Positions 39,665-51,300 of a DNA stretch of 64,000 nucleotides are shown here, piece after piece. The notes under the pieces are model-generated. The model searched no databases and was not told the origin of the DNA. It was given only the letters and a program-made list of their open reading frames with translations. Within the stretch, counting starts at the first letter, position 1; each line of letters starts with the position of its first letter. The position numbers and the translations under genes were made by a program. Origin of the DNA: an uncultured Clostridia bacterium (GTDB lineage: Bacteria > Bacillota > Clostridia > Oscillospirales > Ruminococcaceae); NCBI GenBank assembly GCA_947307175.1, contig CAMZIK010000003.1:1-64000 (forward strand). The letters run 5' to 3'.

Positions 39665-39928
39665 ATGGACGAAAAAAGCAAAAAGACCGCCCTGACGATA
39701 ACGACCATAGTCACCCTTTGCTGCCTGCTGTTTGCATTAACGCTGGGGGTGCTGTCAAGATTCATGGCGGTAAGCGATGTATTCTATTATATACTCGCCT
39801 ATATTGCACTGTTTTCGATGCTGACCGATGCCTGTATACGTAAGAAAAAGCTTGCACGATTCTTTATGGTGATCATATATAGTGCATGCATACTTCTGAT
39901 AACACTGTTCATCTTTTTCAGGAAATAA
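39665..39928 (+). CDS. Small membrane protein
   Basis: 87 aa, hydrophobic, between argB and the next ORF. Confidence 0.5.
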   Translation: MDEKSKKTALTITTIVTLCCLLFALTLGVLSRFMAVSDVFYYILAYIALFSMLTDACIRKKKLARFFMVIIYSACILLITLFIFFRK

Positions 39929-39941
39929 CGGGAGTGACCAT

Positions 39942-40343
39942 ATGAATGCAAAGCTTGAATACTGCGGGAATTATCTTGAAATAGCGAACTTCAGGTACTA
40001 TCCCGAAGAAGAAAACAGAGGCAACCCATACAACACCGATTTTGATATAAAAGTCGTTTCGGACGGTTTCTCTGGTTATTCTCAGTACTGGGAGTATGAC
40101 CACAGGGAGCTTGCAGACTTCATCGGACAGCTTGAGGATCTTATGTATGCAAGGGTAAACGAGGTCGTGCTTCAGGAGATAGGCGTAGGTCAGAGGATAT
40201 TTTTCAAAGGTGACGGTCAGGGACACATCAGCGTGTCGGGAACTATACACAGCGACAATGTAATATCGCAGTCGCTGACCTTTGAGTTTGTCACCGACCA
40301 GACCGTGTTCCCGTCATTTATAGCTCAACTAAAAGAATTGTAA
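39942..40343 (+). CDS. Hypothetical soluble protein
   Basis: 133-aa ORF with gggagtg RBS-like upstream. Confidence 0.6.
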   Translation: MNAKLEYCGNYLEIANFRYYPEEENRGNPYNTDFDIKVVSDGFSGYSQYWEYDHRELADFIGQLEDLMYARVNEVVLQEIGVGQRIFFKGDGQGHISVSGTIHSDNVISQSLTFEFVTDQTVFPSFIAQLKEL

Positions 40344-40369
40344 AACAAATCATTTTGGAGGAAAGGAAA

Positions 40370-41554
40370 ATGAATACCATAGAAAAATTCAACCAGCACG
40401 TTATGGCGACCTACGGACGCCTTGACATCGTGCTTGATAAAGGCAGCGAGCAGAACGCTGTCGCCGAGGACGGAAAGGAGTATATCGACTTCGGTTCGGG
40501 CATCGGCACAAACAGCCTCGGCTACTGCGATAAGGACTGGGCTGATGCTGTCTGCGCTCAGGCAAGGAGCATACAGCACACATCAAATTACTATTATACC
40601 AAAGTACAGGCTGACTTTGCCGCAAAGCTTTGCGATGCCACAGGCTATAAGAAAGCCTTTTTCGGCAATTCGGGAGCAGAGGCAAACGAGTGCGCAATAA
40701 AACTCGCAAGAAAATACAGCTTCGATAAGTACGGCAAGGACGCACAGAGGAATATCATCATCACTCTTGTGAACTCTTTCCACGGCAGAACGCTCGCTAC
40801 CCTTTCCGCAACAGGACAGGACGTTTTCCACAACTATTTTTTCCCGTTCCTTGAAGGCTTCGTGAACGTCGAGGCAAATAACATCGACGACCTGAAAGCA
40901 AAGCTTTCCGAGAACAAAGGCAAGGTCTGCGCCGTAATGTTTGAGTTCGTTCAGGGCGAAGGCGGTGTCTGCCCGCTGACAAAGGAATTCGTTGATGCGA
41001 TATTTGAGGAGTGTGAAAAGGACGATATACTCACGATCGCAGATGAAGTCCAGACAGGTATCGGCAGAACAGGCGCTCTGCTCACATCTCAGCTGTTCGG
41101 CGTAAAACCGAATATCACCACTCTTGCAAAGGGTCTTGCAGGCGGCGTTCCGATAGGTGCCTGCCTTGCCGATGAAAGCTGCTGCGACGTGCTTACCAAA
41201 AGCACACATGGCTCGACCTTCGGCGGAAATCCTCTCGCCTGCGCAGGCGGAAGCGTAGTCATCGACAAGGTCACAGATCCGGATTTCATCGCAGAGATAA
41301 ACAAGAAAGCCGAGTATTTCAGGGCAAAGCTTGCAGAGATAGACGAGGTCGAGGGCGTTGACGGAATGGGTCTTATGCTCGGCGTAAGGCTCAAAACTAA
41401 AAAGGCTGCGGATATACTTGTAAAGTGCGCAGAAAACGGACTTCTGATACTTACCGCAAAGGATAAGCTTCGTTTCCTGCCACCGCTGAATATCTCATAC
41501 GAAAACATCAAAAAGGGAATGAAGATTCTCAAAGATATACTTGATGAAAAATAA
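40370..41554 (+). CDS. argD: Acetylornithine aminotransferase
   Basis: YIDFGSGIGTNSLGY; FFGNSGAEANECAIKLARKY; TLAKGLAGGVPIGA. Confidence 0.95.
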   Translation: MNTIEKFNQHVMATYGRLDIVLDKGSEQNAVAEDGKEYIDFGSGIGTNSLGYCDKDWADAVCAQARSIQHTSNYYYTKVQADFAAKLCDATGYKKAFFGNSGAEANECAIKLARKYSFDKYGKDAQRNIIITLVNSFHGRTLATLSATGQDVFHNYFFPFLEGFVNVEANNIDDLKAKLSENKGKVCAVMFEFVQGEGGVCPLTKEFVDAIFEECEKDDILTIADEVQTGIGRTGALLTSQLFGVKPNITTLAKGLAGGVPIGACLADESCCDVLTKSTHGSTFGGNPLACAGGSVVIDKVTDPDFIAEINKKAEYFRAKLAEIDEVEGVDGMGLMLGVRLKTKKAADILVKCAENGLLILTAKDKLRFLPPLNISYENIKKGMKILKDILDEK

Positions 41555-41567
41555 GGAGGAAAACAAA

Positions 41568-42476
41568 ATGGATCACTTACTTAAACTGCTTGACCTTTCA
41601 AAAGAGGAGATAATCGACATCATCAATCTTGCCGACCAGCTCAAATACGAAAACAAGAACGGCATCGAGCATAAGATACTCAAAGGAAAGACTCTCGGAA
41701 TGATATTCCAGAAGTCCTCTACCCGTACAAGAGTTTCGTTTGAAACGGGTATGTATCAGCTCGGCGGACAGGCACTGTTCCTTTCAAACCGTGACCTTCA
41801 GATAGGCAGAGGCGAACCTGTTCAGGATACCGCACGAGTTCTTTCACGCTACATCGATGGCATAATGATCCGTACCTTTGAGCAGAAAGAGGTCGAGGAC
41901 CTTGCAAACTACGGCTCTATCCCGATAATCAACGGTCTTACAGATTTCTGCCACCCATGTCAGGTGCTTGCTGACCTTATGACTATCCGTGAGTTCAAGG
42001 GTCGTTTTGAGGGCTTGAAGATGTGCTATATCGGCGACGGAAACAACATGGCTAACTCCCTTATCGTCGGCGGTCTGAAAGTAGGTATGCAGGTCTCTGT
42101 TGCCTGCCCTAAGGACTATCAGCCCGATGCGCAGGTGCTTGAATTTGCAAAAGGCTACGGCGATATGTTCTCAATGACAGATGTTCCGCTTGAAGCTGCA
42201 AAGGACGCAGATGTGCTGTTTACAGATGTATGGACATCAATGGGCGAAGAAGCCGAGACCGAAAAGCGCAAGCTCGCTTTCAAGGGCTATCAGATAAATG
42301 ACGAAATAATGGCTGCCGCAAAGCATGACGCTATGGTCCAGCACTGCCTGCCTGCTCACCGTGAGGAGGAGATCACCGAAAAGGTATTCGAGGCTCACGC
42401 AAACGAGATATTCGAGGAAGCAGAAAACCGTCTCCATGCACAGAAAGCCGTTATGGTCAAAGTCATGGGCGAATAA
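41568..42476 (+). CDS. argF: Ornithine carbamoyltransferase
   Basis: FQKSSTRTRVSFETGMYQLGG; DVWTSMGEE; HCLPAHREEEIT. Confidence 0.96.
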   Translation: MDHLLKLLDLSKEEIIDIINLADQLKYENKNGIEHKILKGKTLGMIFQKSSTRTRVSFETGMYQLGGQALFLSNRDLQIGRGEPVQDTARVLSRYIDGIMIRTFEQKEVEDLANYGSIPIINGLTDFCHPCQVLADLMTIREFKGRFEGLKMCYIGDGNNMANSLIVGGLKVGMQVSVACPKDYQPDAQVLEFAKGYGDMFSMTDVPLEAAKDADVLFTDVWTSMGEEAETEKRKLAFKGYQINDEIMAAAKHDAMVQHCLPAHREEEITEKVFEAHANEIFEEAENRLHAQKAVMVKVMGE

Positions 42477-42493
42477 CTATATCCGTATTTTTC

Positions 42494-42541
42494 TGGGGAA
42501 CTCTTTTTTGAGAAGGGTTCCCCTTAACTTATTTCAGAAGC
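42494..42541 (+). repeat. Hairpin repeat family B, partial copy 3 after argF
   Basis: GGGGAACTCttttttgagaAGGGTTCCCC followed by ttaacttatttcagaagc. Confidence 0.6.
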
Positions 42542-42612
42542 ACTCTGTCACTTTTCTGTCCTCATGCTCGTTTATATTATATGAAACGTTTCAATAAAGG
42601 TGGGATATTCAA

Positions 42613-43146
42613 ATGACCGACAAGGAGTTAGCCGGGCTGCTTTCGCAGGATGCAGACAAAGGACTTGCCGAAGCGGTAAAGCTGTACAGCGGATATGTCT
42701 ATAAGATAGTCCTCACACGGCTTTCGGGCATCTGTGCAAAAGAGGACATAGACGAGGCTGTAAGCGATATTTTCTTCAAACTGTTTTCTGCCGCAAAAAG
42801 CGGAACGGCTTTTACAAGCGTAGGCGGTTATCTTTCAGTTATCGCTCAGAGACATTGCATCGACCTTTTCAGAAAACACACAGGCAAAGCACAGACAGTA
42901 CCGCTTGAAGAAATAGATGAGCTTTCGACCGAGGAAGATATATCAGCCGAAAGCTCATCCGAGCTTATGGCTGCGATAAAAGCACTTGGCGAACCCGATA
43001 CGCAGATATTCCTGCGCAGGTATTTCTTCGGGCAGCGCAACAAAGATATAGCGCAGGAGCTTGGAATGAACTCCGCAGCGGTCAACAAACGGATTTCCCG
43101 TGGACTGGTCAGACTAAGAGAAATACTGAAGGAGGGAGAAAGATGA
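42613..43146 (+). CDS. ECF-type RNA polymerase sigma factor
   Basis: AVSDIFFKLFSAAKSG...YLSVIAQRHCIDLFRKH...FLRRYFFGQRNKDIAQELGMNSAAVNKRISRGLVRLR. Confidence 0.92.
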   Translation: MTDKELAGLLSQDADKGLAEAVKLYSGYVYKIVLTRLSGICAKEDIDEAVSDIFFKLFSAAKSGTAFTSVGGYLSVIAQRHCIDLFRKHTGKAQTVPLEEIDELSTEEDISAESSSELMAAIKALGEPDTQIFLRRYFFGQRNKDIAQELGMNSAAVNKRISRGLVRLREILKEGER

Positions 43147-44177
43147 CAGCAAAACTAACACAGCTTGCATATCATGCTGACGAAAAAGACTGCGCACTTA
43201 TGCTTGACCAGCTTCTGTGCTTCGGCAGCGAGCCTCTTTCGGAAAGCGCACAGAGTGGCATCATCTCCCGTGTGACAGGAAAGGCGGAAAAAGAGATGAC
43301 ACAAGCAAAACCGAAAAAGAAGATAAAGCGCAAGCTGATAACATTTTTAGTTGCGGCGGCGATACTCGTACCAACGGGAGCTTATGCGGCGGGCAGGTTC
43401 TTCCACAAGGACAATGTGGAATGGTATCTCAAAGGCTCGGAGCGCATAGAGCAAAACGAAAACGCAGTACAAAACTATGTAATGGAGAACGAAGAATATA
43501 AAGTTACCATTGACTCGCAGCTGTCCGACGGACATAACGTGATGCAGATAGTAACACTGGAGGGAAAGAACTCGAACGCCGAGAACAAGCTGGCATACTG
43601 CTCAGGTATGCTTTTCACAGCGAAAGCAGAGTATTCCGATGGCTCTGACGGACCTCATTTCAATAATACTGAAAATATGTTTTACAGCGATGGATATGCT
43701 TTCGGTAAGCACGCAAGCAGCGGTGATGCAAAGGTCGTTGTTTACAGCTGCAAAGACATCGACATCAAAAAAGACCTCAAGCTGACCTATTACAGAGCTT
43801 ACGGTGATATTGAAGGCGTTGAGATCACATCGGACAGAGAAGCAGAATGGGGCTTTGAAAAGGTCGAAGGATTTGAGTACACCACAAACTTTGCGCCGAA
43901 TGTAAAGACAGCAAAGCTGAAAAACGCCGACGGCAAAGAAATATTTATGTCTGAATTTGAGATATACACAAACGATAACCATTTCCCGTGGAACAGTTAC
44001 TCCGATGCACATTTTGATGACGGTGAATTCTATTTTATCAAAAACAATGGAGAAAAGGCAGAATTGGATAAAGAAGCTCACCATTGCAGTTCATTTGATT
44101 ATTACATCTTCGGCGAGATTATCGACCCAGACGAGTTCAAAGGCGTTGAGATCGACGGTGTACAATATCTTAAATAG
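43143..44177 (+). CDS. Membrane protein co-encoded with the sigma factor (probable anti-sigma/DUF4179-like)
   Basis: ATGA overlap with the sigma gene; single TM after cytoplasmic N-terminus (KLITFLVAAAILVPTGAYAAGRFF). Confidence 0.7.
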   Translation: MTAKLTQLAYHADEKDCALMLDQLLCFGSEPLSESAQSGIISRVTGKAEKEMTQAKPKKKIKRKLITFLVAAAILVPTGAYAAGRFFHKDNVEWYLKGSERIEQNENAVQNYVMENEEYKVTIDSQLSDGHNVMQIVTLEGKNSNAENKLAYCSGMLFTAKAEYSDGSDGPHFNNTENMFYSDGYAFGKHASSGDAKVVVYSCKDIDIKKDLKLTYYRAYGDIEGVEITSDREAEWGFEKVEGFEYTTNFAPNVKTAKLKNADGKEIFMSEFEIYTNDNHFPWNSYSDAHFDDGEFYFIKNNGEKAELDKEAHHCSSFDYYIFGEIIDPDEFKGVEIDGVQYLK

Positions 44178-44182
44178 AAGCA

Positions 44183-44222
44183 AGAAAAAAGTCGTGTAGT
44201 TTTGTCTGCACGGCTTTTTCGT
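44183..44222 (+). terminator. Putative terminator
   Basis: AAAAAAGTCGTG...CACGGCTTTTTCG. Confidence 0.55.
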
Positions 44223-44335
44223 TTTTTGCACATTTTGTCGCTCAATTTGTCAAAATATTTGTGCAAAATGCTTGAAAAATCCTGACAGCTGTGGTATAAT
44301 TGTTTTAACTTAAAGAATCGAGGCGAACTGTCTTT

Positions 44336-45922
<1,587 letters not shown>

Positions 45923-45944
45923 CCAGCAACTTGTCTGCGGATAA

Positions 45945-46105
45945 TTGGGGAAAACTCTTTTGGAGAAGAGTTTTCCCCAAACCCCTTTCAGAAACCTTTT
46001 ATTACTTTTTCTTTATCGGGGTAAACCCCGATAAAGAAAAAGCAGTGAGAGACCAGACAGAGTAAGGAGATGACCCTTTTCAGAAGGGTTCTCCCAAATA
46101 CTCAC
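45945..46105 (+). repeat. Hairpin repeat family B, copy 4
   Basis: TTGGGGAAAACTCT-tttggaga-AGAGTTTTCCCCAA; ACCCCTTTCAGAAACCTTTTATTA; CTTTTTCTTTATCGGGG-taaa-CCCCGATAAAGAAAAAG. Confidence 0.8.
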
Positions 46106-46200
46106 AAACAGATTGCCGAACAACACTCTCACCCGAACAAAGATCGCTGAGAGCAAATGACACATGCGACAACTATACTTGCGAAAGGAATCAAGACCGT

Positions 46201-47145
46201 ATGAAGATACTCCATGTAAATGCACTCAACCACCGCATTTTGCAGGACGAGAAAAAGTTTATTGCAGACAGCGATAACAACTATACTCAGCGTCTGATCT
46301 CCATTGCGGACAACATCGAAAACTCCAAGGACACAAAGCCTATCCTTCTTCTTGCTGGTCCGTCAGGCTCAGGCAAGACAACAACAGCTTTAAAGATAAG
46401 AGAGATACTGCTCGAACGTGGTATCATCACATACAATATCTCGCTTGACAACTATTTTCTTCCCAAGGAGCGCTTCCCCGTTGACGAGAACGGCAAGGTC
46501 GATCTTGAATCGCCTGCCCATGTTGACAAGGAGCTTTTCACTCAGCAGCTCACCGATCTGTTCAACGGAAAGGAAATAACGCTGCCTGTGTTCAACTTCC
46601 CCGACCAGTCAAGGCACTGGGGTCCTAAGCTCAGACGTGAAAAAGACGATATATTCATTTTTGAAGGCACACACGCTCTGAATCCTTCTGTTATAGGCGA
46701 GGTCGCAGAGTATTCCCACAAGATGTATGTCAGCGTAAGAACAAGGCTTCAGTACGATGTCAAGGGCGAGGACGATCAGCTGCTCGACCCTGCATATATC
46801 AGGCTCATGCGCAGGATAATCAGAGATATTCTGTTCCGCGGCAGAGACGTTTCCGTAACTCTTGATATGTTCGACAGCGTTGAAAGAGGCGAAATAAAGT
46901 ATATCATGCCTTATAAAAACCTTGCGGACTATTCGGTCGATTCCTTCATACCGTATGAAGTTCCGGCGTATAAGAGCTTTGTGCTTGGAAAGCTTAAAGC
47001 TGCCATCGCACAGAATAATAAATATGAGCGCTTCAGACCAATAGTCCAGGCGCTCACAGAGATAGGTGCTATCTCACTTGACAATATCCCAGGCAATTCA
47101 CTTACAAGAGAGTTTATCGGCGACAGCACCTACATTTATACCTGA
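46201..47145 (+). CDS. Uridine kinase-like nucleoside kinase
   Basis: LLLAGPSGSGKTTTALKIREIL; DNYFLPKERFPVDENGKVDLESPAHVD. Confidence 0.9.
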   Translation: MKILHVNALNHRILQDEKKFIADSDNNYTQRLISIADNIENSKDTKPILLLAGPSGSGKTTTALKIREILLERGIITYNISLDNYFLPKERFPVDENGKVDLESPAHVDKELFTQQLTDLFNGKEITLPVFNFPDQSRHWGPKLRREKDDIFIFEGTHALNPSVIGEVAEYSHKMYVSVRTRLQYDVKGEDDQLLDPAYIRLMRRIIRDILFRGRDVSVTLDMFDSVERGEIKYIMPYKNLADYSVDSFIPYEVPAYKSFVLGKLKAAIAQNNKYERFRPIVQALTEIGAISLDNIPGNSLTREFIGDSTYIYT

Positions 47146-47191
47146 AAAGACTATAACCCGACCTCCTGTGTTGCTGATAATACAGCAAAAG

Positions 47192-47234
47192 GCAGCCGTA
47201 TATAAGGATAGCTTATGTACGGCTGCTCTTTTTG
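47192..47234 (+). terminator. Rho-independent terminator
   Basis: GCAGCCGTA...TACGGCTGCTCTTTTTG. Confidence 0.7.
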
Positions 47235-47343
47235 TCCAAAATGCTCCTTGACAATCGAACACTTGTGTGGTATATTTTTTAAGGATATTTATTACACAGA
47301 CAGAAACGATAACGGACAAAAGAGGCATTGACAGGAGATGAAA

Positions 47344-48306
47344 ATGAAAGACAGCAATAAAAAGCAGCACATCAGATATTTCAGAATAGCTGTTGCACTT
47401 CTGACTCTTGCAGTGCTTATTACCGCTGCGGTACTTATCATAAAAACAAGAGCCAATGAGATAGAGTCCTCTCCCGAAAGCCAAAAACCACGAACGGTCA
47501 GTGATGTTTCGGTCATCTTTGAAAGCGATCCATCGACTGAATCTGAACCTGAAGCGCAGCCTGAGGAAGAAAATGATAATGTCGGCAGTCTTGCTGATCT
47601 TAAAGCAAAGATAGAGGATAAGTTCTCAGGTTATTCGGGCAACTGGTCAGCTTATATAAAGAACCTTGACACAGGAGAACATTTTACAATAAACAACACC
47701 AAGATGTACCCTGCAAGCATGATAAAGCTGTTCGCTATGGGCGCCTGCTATCAGCAGATAGAGGAAGGCAAGATAAACGAGGACGACTTCTATACTTATA
47801 TTTACAGCATGGTCGTAATGAGCAATAACAATGCTTTCAACCATATGATCTGGGCAATAGGCAGAGAATATCTCACACAATGGTGTCATGAGAACGGATA
47901 TAAATACACCAATCAGTATCATGGGCTTGAGCCGTCGGACAACGCAGGCGGACTGACCACAGCGAATAAGGACAACGAGACCTGTGCAAGCGATGTCGGA
48001 CATATGCTGGAGGATATTTATAACGGCAAGTGCGTCTCAAAGGAAGCAAGCGAGAAGATGCTCGAACTGCTCAAAAATCAGCACTGGCGCAACAAGATAC
48101 CATCGGGTATCCCCTACGGACCAACGGTTGCAAACAAGACAGGAGATACCGAGAACCAGTCGCACGATGCTGCTATCGTGTATTCAGAGGGTGCAGATTA
48201 TATAATCGTGCTTATGAGCGAAGAACCCAAGGTCTCATTCAATAACGACTACTACTTCATTGATATATCAAGAACGGTGTATGAATACTTCAATCCTGAA
48301 AAATAA
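47344..48306 (+). CDS. Serine hydrolase (class A beta-lactamase-like fold)
   Basis: N-terminal TM; MYPASMIKLFAMGA (SxxK), MSNNNAFNHM (SxN-like), NKTGDTEN (KTG). Confidence 0.88.
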   Translation: MKDSNKKQHIRYFRIAVALLTLAVLITAAVLIIKTRANEIESSPESQKPRTVSDVSVIFESDPSTESEPEAQPEEENDNVGSLADLKAKIEDKFSGYSGNWSAYIKNLDTGEHFTINNTKMYPASMIKLFAMGACYQQIEEGKINEDDFYTYIYSMVVMSNNNAFNHMIWAIGREYLTQWCHENGYKYTNQYHGLEPSDNAGGLTTANKDNETCASDVGHMLEDIYNGKCVSKEASEKMLELLKNQHWRNKIPSGIPYGPTVANKTGDTENQSHDAAIVYSEGADYIIVLMSEEPKVSFNNDYYFIDISRTVYEYFNPEK

Positions 48307-48343
48307 AGCCTGAAAGCAGTTTGATCCTGCTCTCAGGCTTTTA
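48307..48343. terminator. Terminator between convergent genes
   Basis: AGCCTGAAAGCAGtttgatcCTGCTCTCAGGCTTTTA. Confidence 0.7.
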
Positions 48344-48349
48344 TTATTG

Positions 48350-51300
48350 TTATTTGCCGCAGGCAGTCTTGATGCTCTGTACTGTTTTTTCAGAAACAGC
48401 CGATGTTCCGCCGAATACGTGGATCTTTTCTGCCTGTCTGCCTTTAAGATAGTTTTTCTGTGATGCCGAAAGCACATTACCCACCAGAAGTACCGGTGAA
48501 TCTGTTATTGCAGCCAGAACGCTTCCCGAAAGTGCATCAGGGAAATCCTTTCCTGTTGCAATGCAGATGCTGTTGCCTCTGAATGAGTTCCTGAAAGTCT
48601 TGTTCACAGCAACACTTGTCAGGTATCTGTCTGCACCGGCAACTCTCTGCGCCTGAACGCCGAGGCACTTTTCTATCTTGAACTTTCTGACGCTTTCCGA
48701 GATAACTCCCTCTCCGCCTATCACATAAGCCGAGGTCGTTTTTCCGTTCACCGACTTCAGATATTCCTGCGTTGCGCTGTCAAGCTCACCCGTCTGCCTT
48801 GTATAAAGTATCGGAGAACCCTTTACCGCTGCAGCAGCACTTGCCGAAAGTGCATCAGGAAAATTGTTGAAGCATACGAAGAATACGCTCTTCGGAGCAT
48901 CTCCCGTGACCTTTTCAAGCCTTTGTGCTATCTTCGCAGCCGTCTCAAATCTTGTTGCGCCTGCGATACGCTCAGTAACATAACCACTCTGCTGTATCTG
49001 CTTTTCAACGCCTTCGCTGATAACTCCCGTTCCTCCGAGAATAATGACAGATGTTACGTTTTTAAGCGCCTTTATCTGCTCAAGGGTGTTATTGGGAAGA
49101 ATATCTTTGTCTGTGAGCAGGATCGGTGCATTGTAAGCCTTTGCAAGAGGAACGCCCGCAAGTGCATCAGCGTACGATGTTCCACTTGCAAGCAGAACAT
49201 ATCTGCTGTCAGAAAATACAGCGCTGTCGTTTGCTATCATAGCTGCGGTCTGGTAGCGGTTTGCTCCGCCGTAGCGGTGAACGATCTCACCCGTCGCAGG
49301 TATCCTTTCCTCCTGAGTCTGTCCGCAGACCTCGCAGGTGCGTGTTTTAACGCCGTCCTCAGAAGCGGTCGCCTTCTTGGTCTCGCTCCATTCGCTCCAC
49401 TTATGCTCGCTCTTCGCAAGCGTCACGGTTTTAGTCTGCTTTGCAAACGTCTTGTCAGCAAAGCTTGCAGTGTAAACTCCCACTCCTGTTTTCTCGCATA
49501 TAGGAGCAGTTTTCTGAGAATATGAAGCATTTGCGGTCTGTGAGAGCTTTTCTCCGCAGGCGCTGCATACTGCCTCTGCCGTGCAGGTCTTGTTTTCGCT
49601 GTCCCAGCTGTAAGTCTGCTTTGTCCATTTATGAGCGCCCGAAGCACACTTATACTGCTTTCTTATAACAGTTGAATAGTTCTTGTAAGTCGAAAGCCCC
49701 TTTGCATCTCTTCCGATGACAGTGATGACATTCTTTGTTCCCACAGGCTGAGTGAACATGCTGCTGTCGATAGTCAGCTCTGCCTTTGAGCTTTGCAGTG
49801 CCACCGTCTTGCAGAGTATACCGTTTACATAAACGCTTACGCTCTTTGTATTCTTGTCCTTTACGGTTATCTTTGTCTGGAGGTCTTCACTTGCACCAAT
49901 TATGCCGTTTGCCTGTGCGTGCTGTGACTGCTTGTCTCTCTTGGCATTTTTAAGCTGAATAACGACTTTATCATCTGATTTTGTGTAAGGGAAAGCGCTG
50001 TGCGGGTTGTATGTGCTAAGAAGCAGCACTCTGTCCGTTTCAAACTGCTTGTCCAGCCATGCAACACGCTTTGTCAGGTAGTTTTTAAGAGCCTGCGCAT
50101 CTTTCTGGAAGCCTCTTGCCTTGCCCGGATATGTAACAGATCTGTCCCAAACCTGTCCGTCAGCCTTGCCCGACTCAGAGAGATAAGCTATCTGCTGATC
50201 GAGGATACCGCCCTTTTTGATAAGATCCTCAAGATAAGGTCTGATCTCCCAGTATTTTTCGGTAGCCTTGCAGAAGAAAAGCGGATCGTCAAGGAACTCC
50301 TTGAAGAAGTTGTCGGCAACTCCCTTTTGTGAGAGTACCCAGCGTGTATCATATATCGGGTCTGAAAGCATCGAACCCGAATAGTAGTCAAAATCCCACG
50401 GAGGACCGAATTTGAGCAGCTCGCCTTTGTCCTTGTAAGCATATCTGCTCTTCCAGACAGCATCATTGTTGCCCATTATCTCCATTTCGAGCCAGTAAGC
50501 CACCATAGAATCAAGGTCAGCAAGCTCTGTGTAATGCTTTGTACCCTCAGCCATCTTAACGTAGCCGTCTTCTGCCTTTATTGCCGATTCAAAGCTAGTC
50601 CAGTATCTCTGAGCATAGAACATCATATCCGAGTTGGATTTGAGATATTCGGGAGCTTTTATCATTACCTTCAGACCGCCCGGCGTAGTGAACTTCGACA
50701 GCTCATCGTATTCGCTTGACAGCTCGAAAAGATAGCCTCCCGACACATCTTCATCATAGTCGCAATAGTCCGAGATCGTATATGTAACACCGTCAAATGT
50801 GAACTTGCCTGTTGATACCCACGAAAGATCTTCAACGAGCGCATCTTCCAGCTCGTCTTTTTTATCATTCAGAGCGCTTACAGCCTTGCTCACAGCCGAA
50901 GCTATTTTCTCGGCTTCATCTTCCCAGTCAAAAATATCGACTCTTGTTTTGCCTATGCGGATATGCTCGCAAAGCTGATAGTTGCCGACATACACGCCGT
51001 TGAGAACGACATCTGTTGAAACACTTAACATTGTTTCAAGGCCGAGCTGCTCAGAGAGCATCTCAGCTGTTCTGTTTCTCAGAAGGCTCTCATCTATATA
51101 GTTTGCCAGCAGCACCCAGTGCTTGCTCTTGCCCATGCCGAACAGGTCTGCTTTCTTGTCGAGCTTGATCTTATAAGGCTTTTTGGGGAGGTTCCAAGTG
51201 GTGTTTCCTCTGCCCTTTATCTCTATCTTGCCCGAATACATCGCTTCATCCTGCTTTGTATTGTCCTGAATGACCATATTGGCGTCCTTGTATTCTTCCT

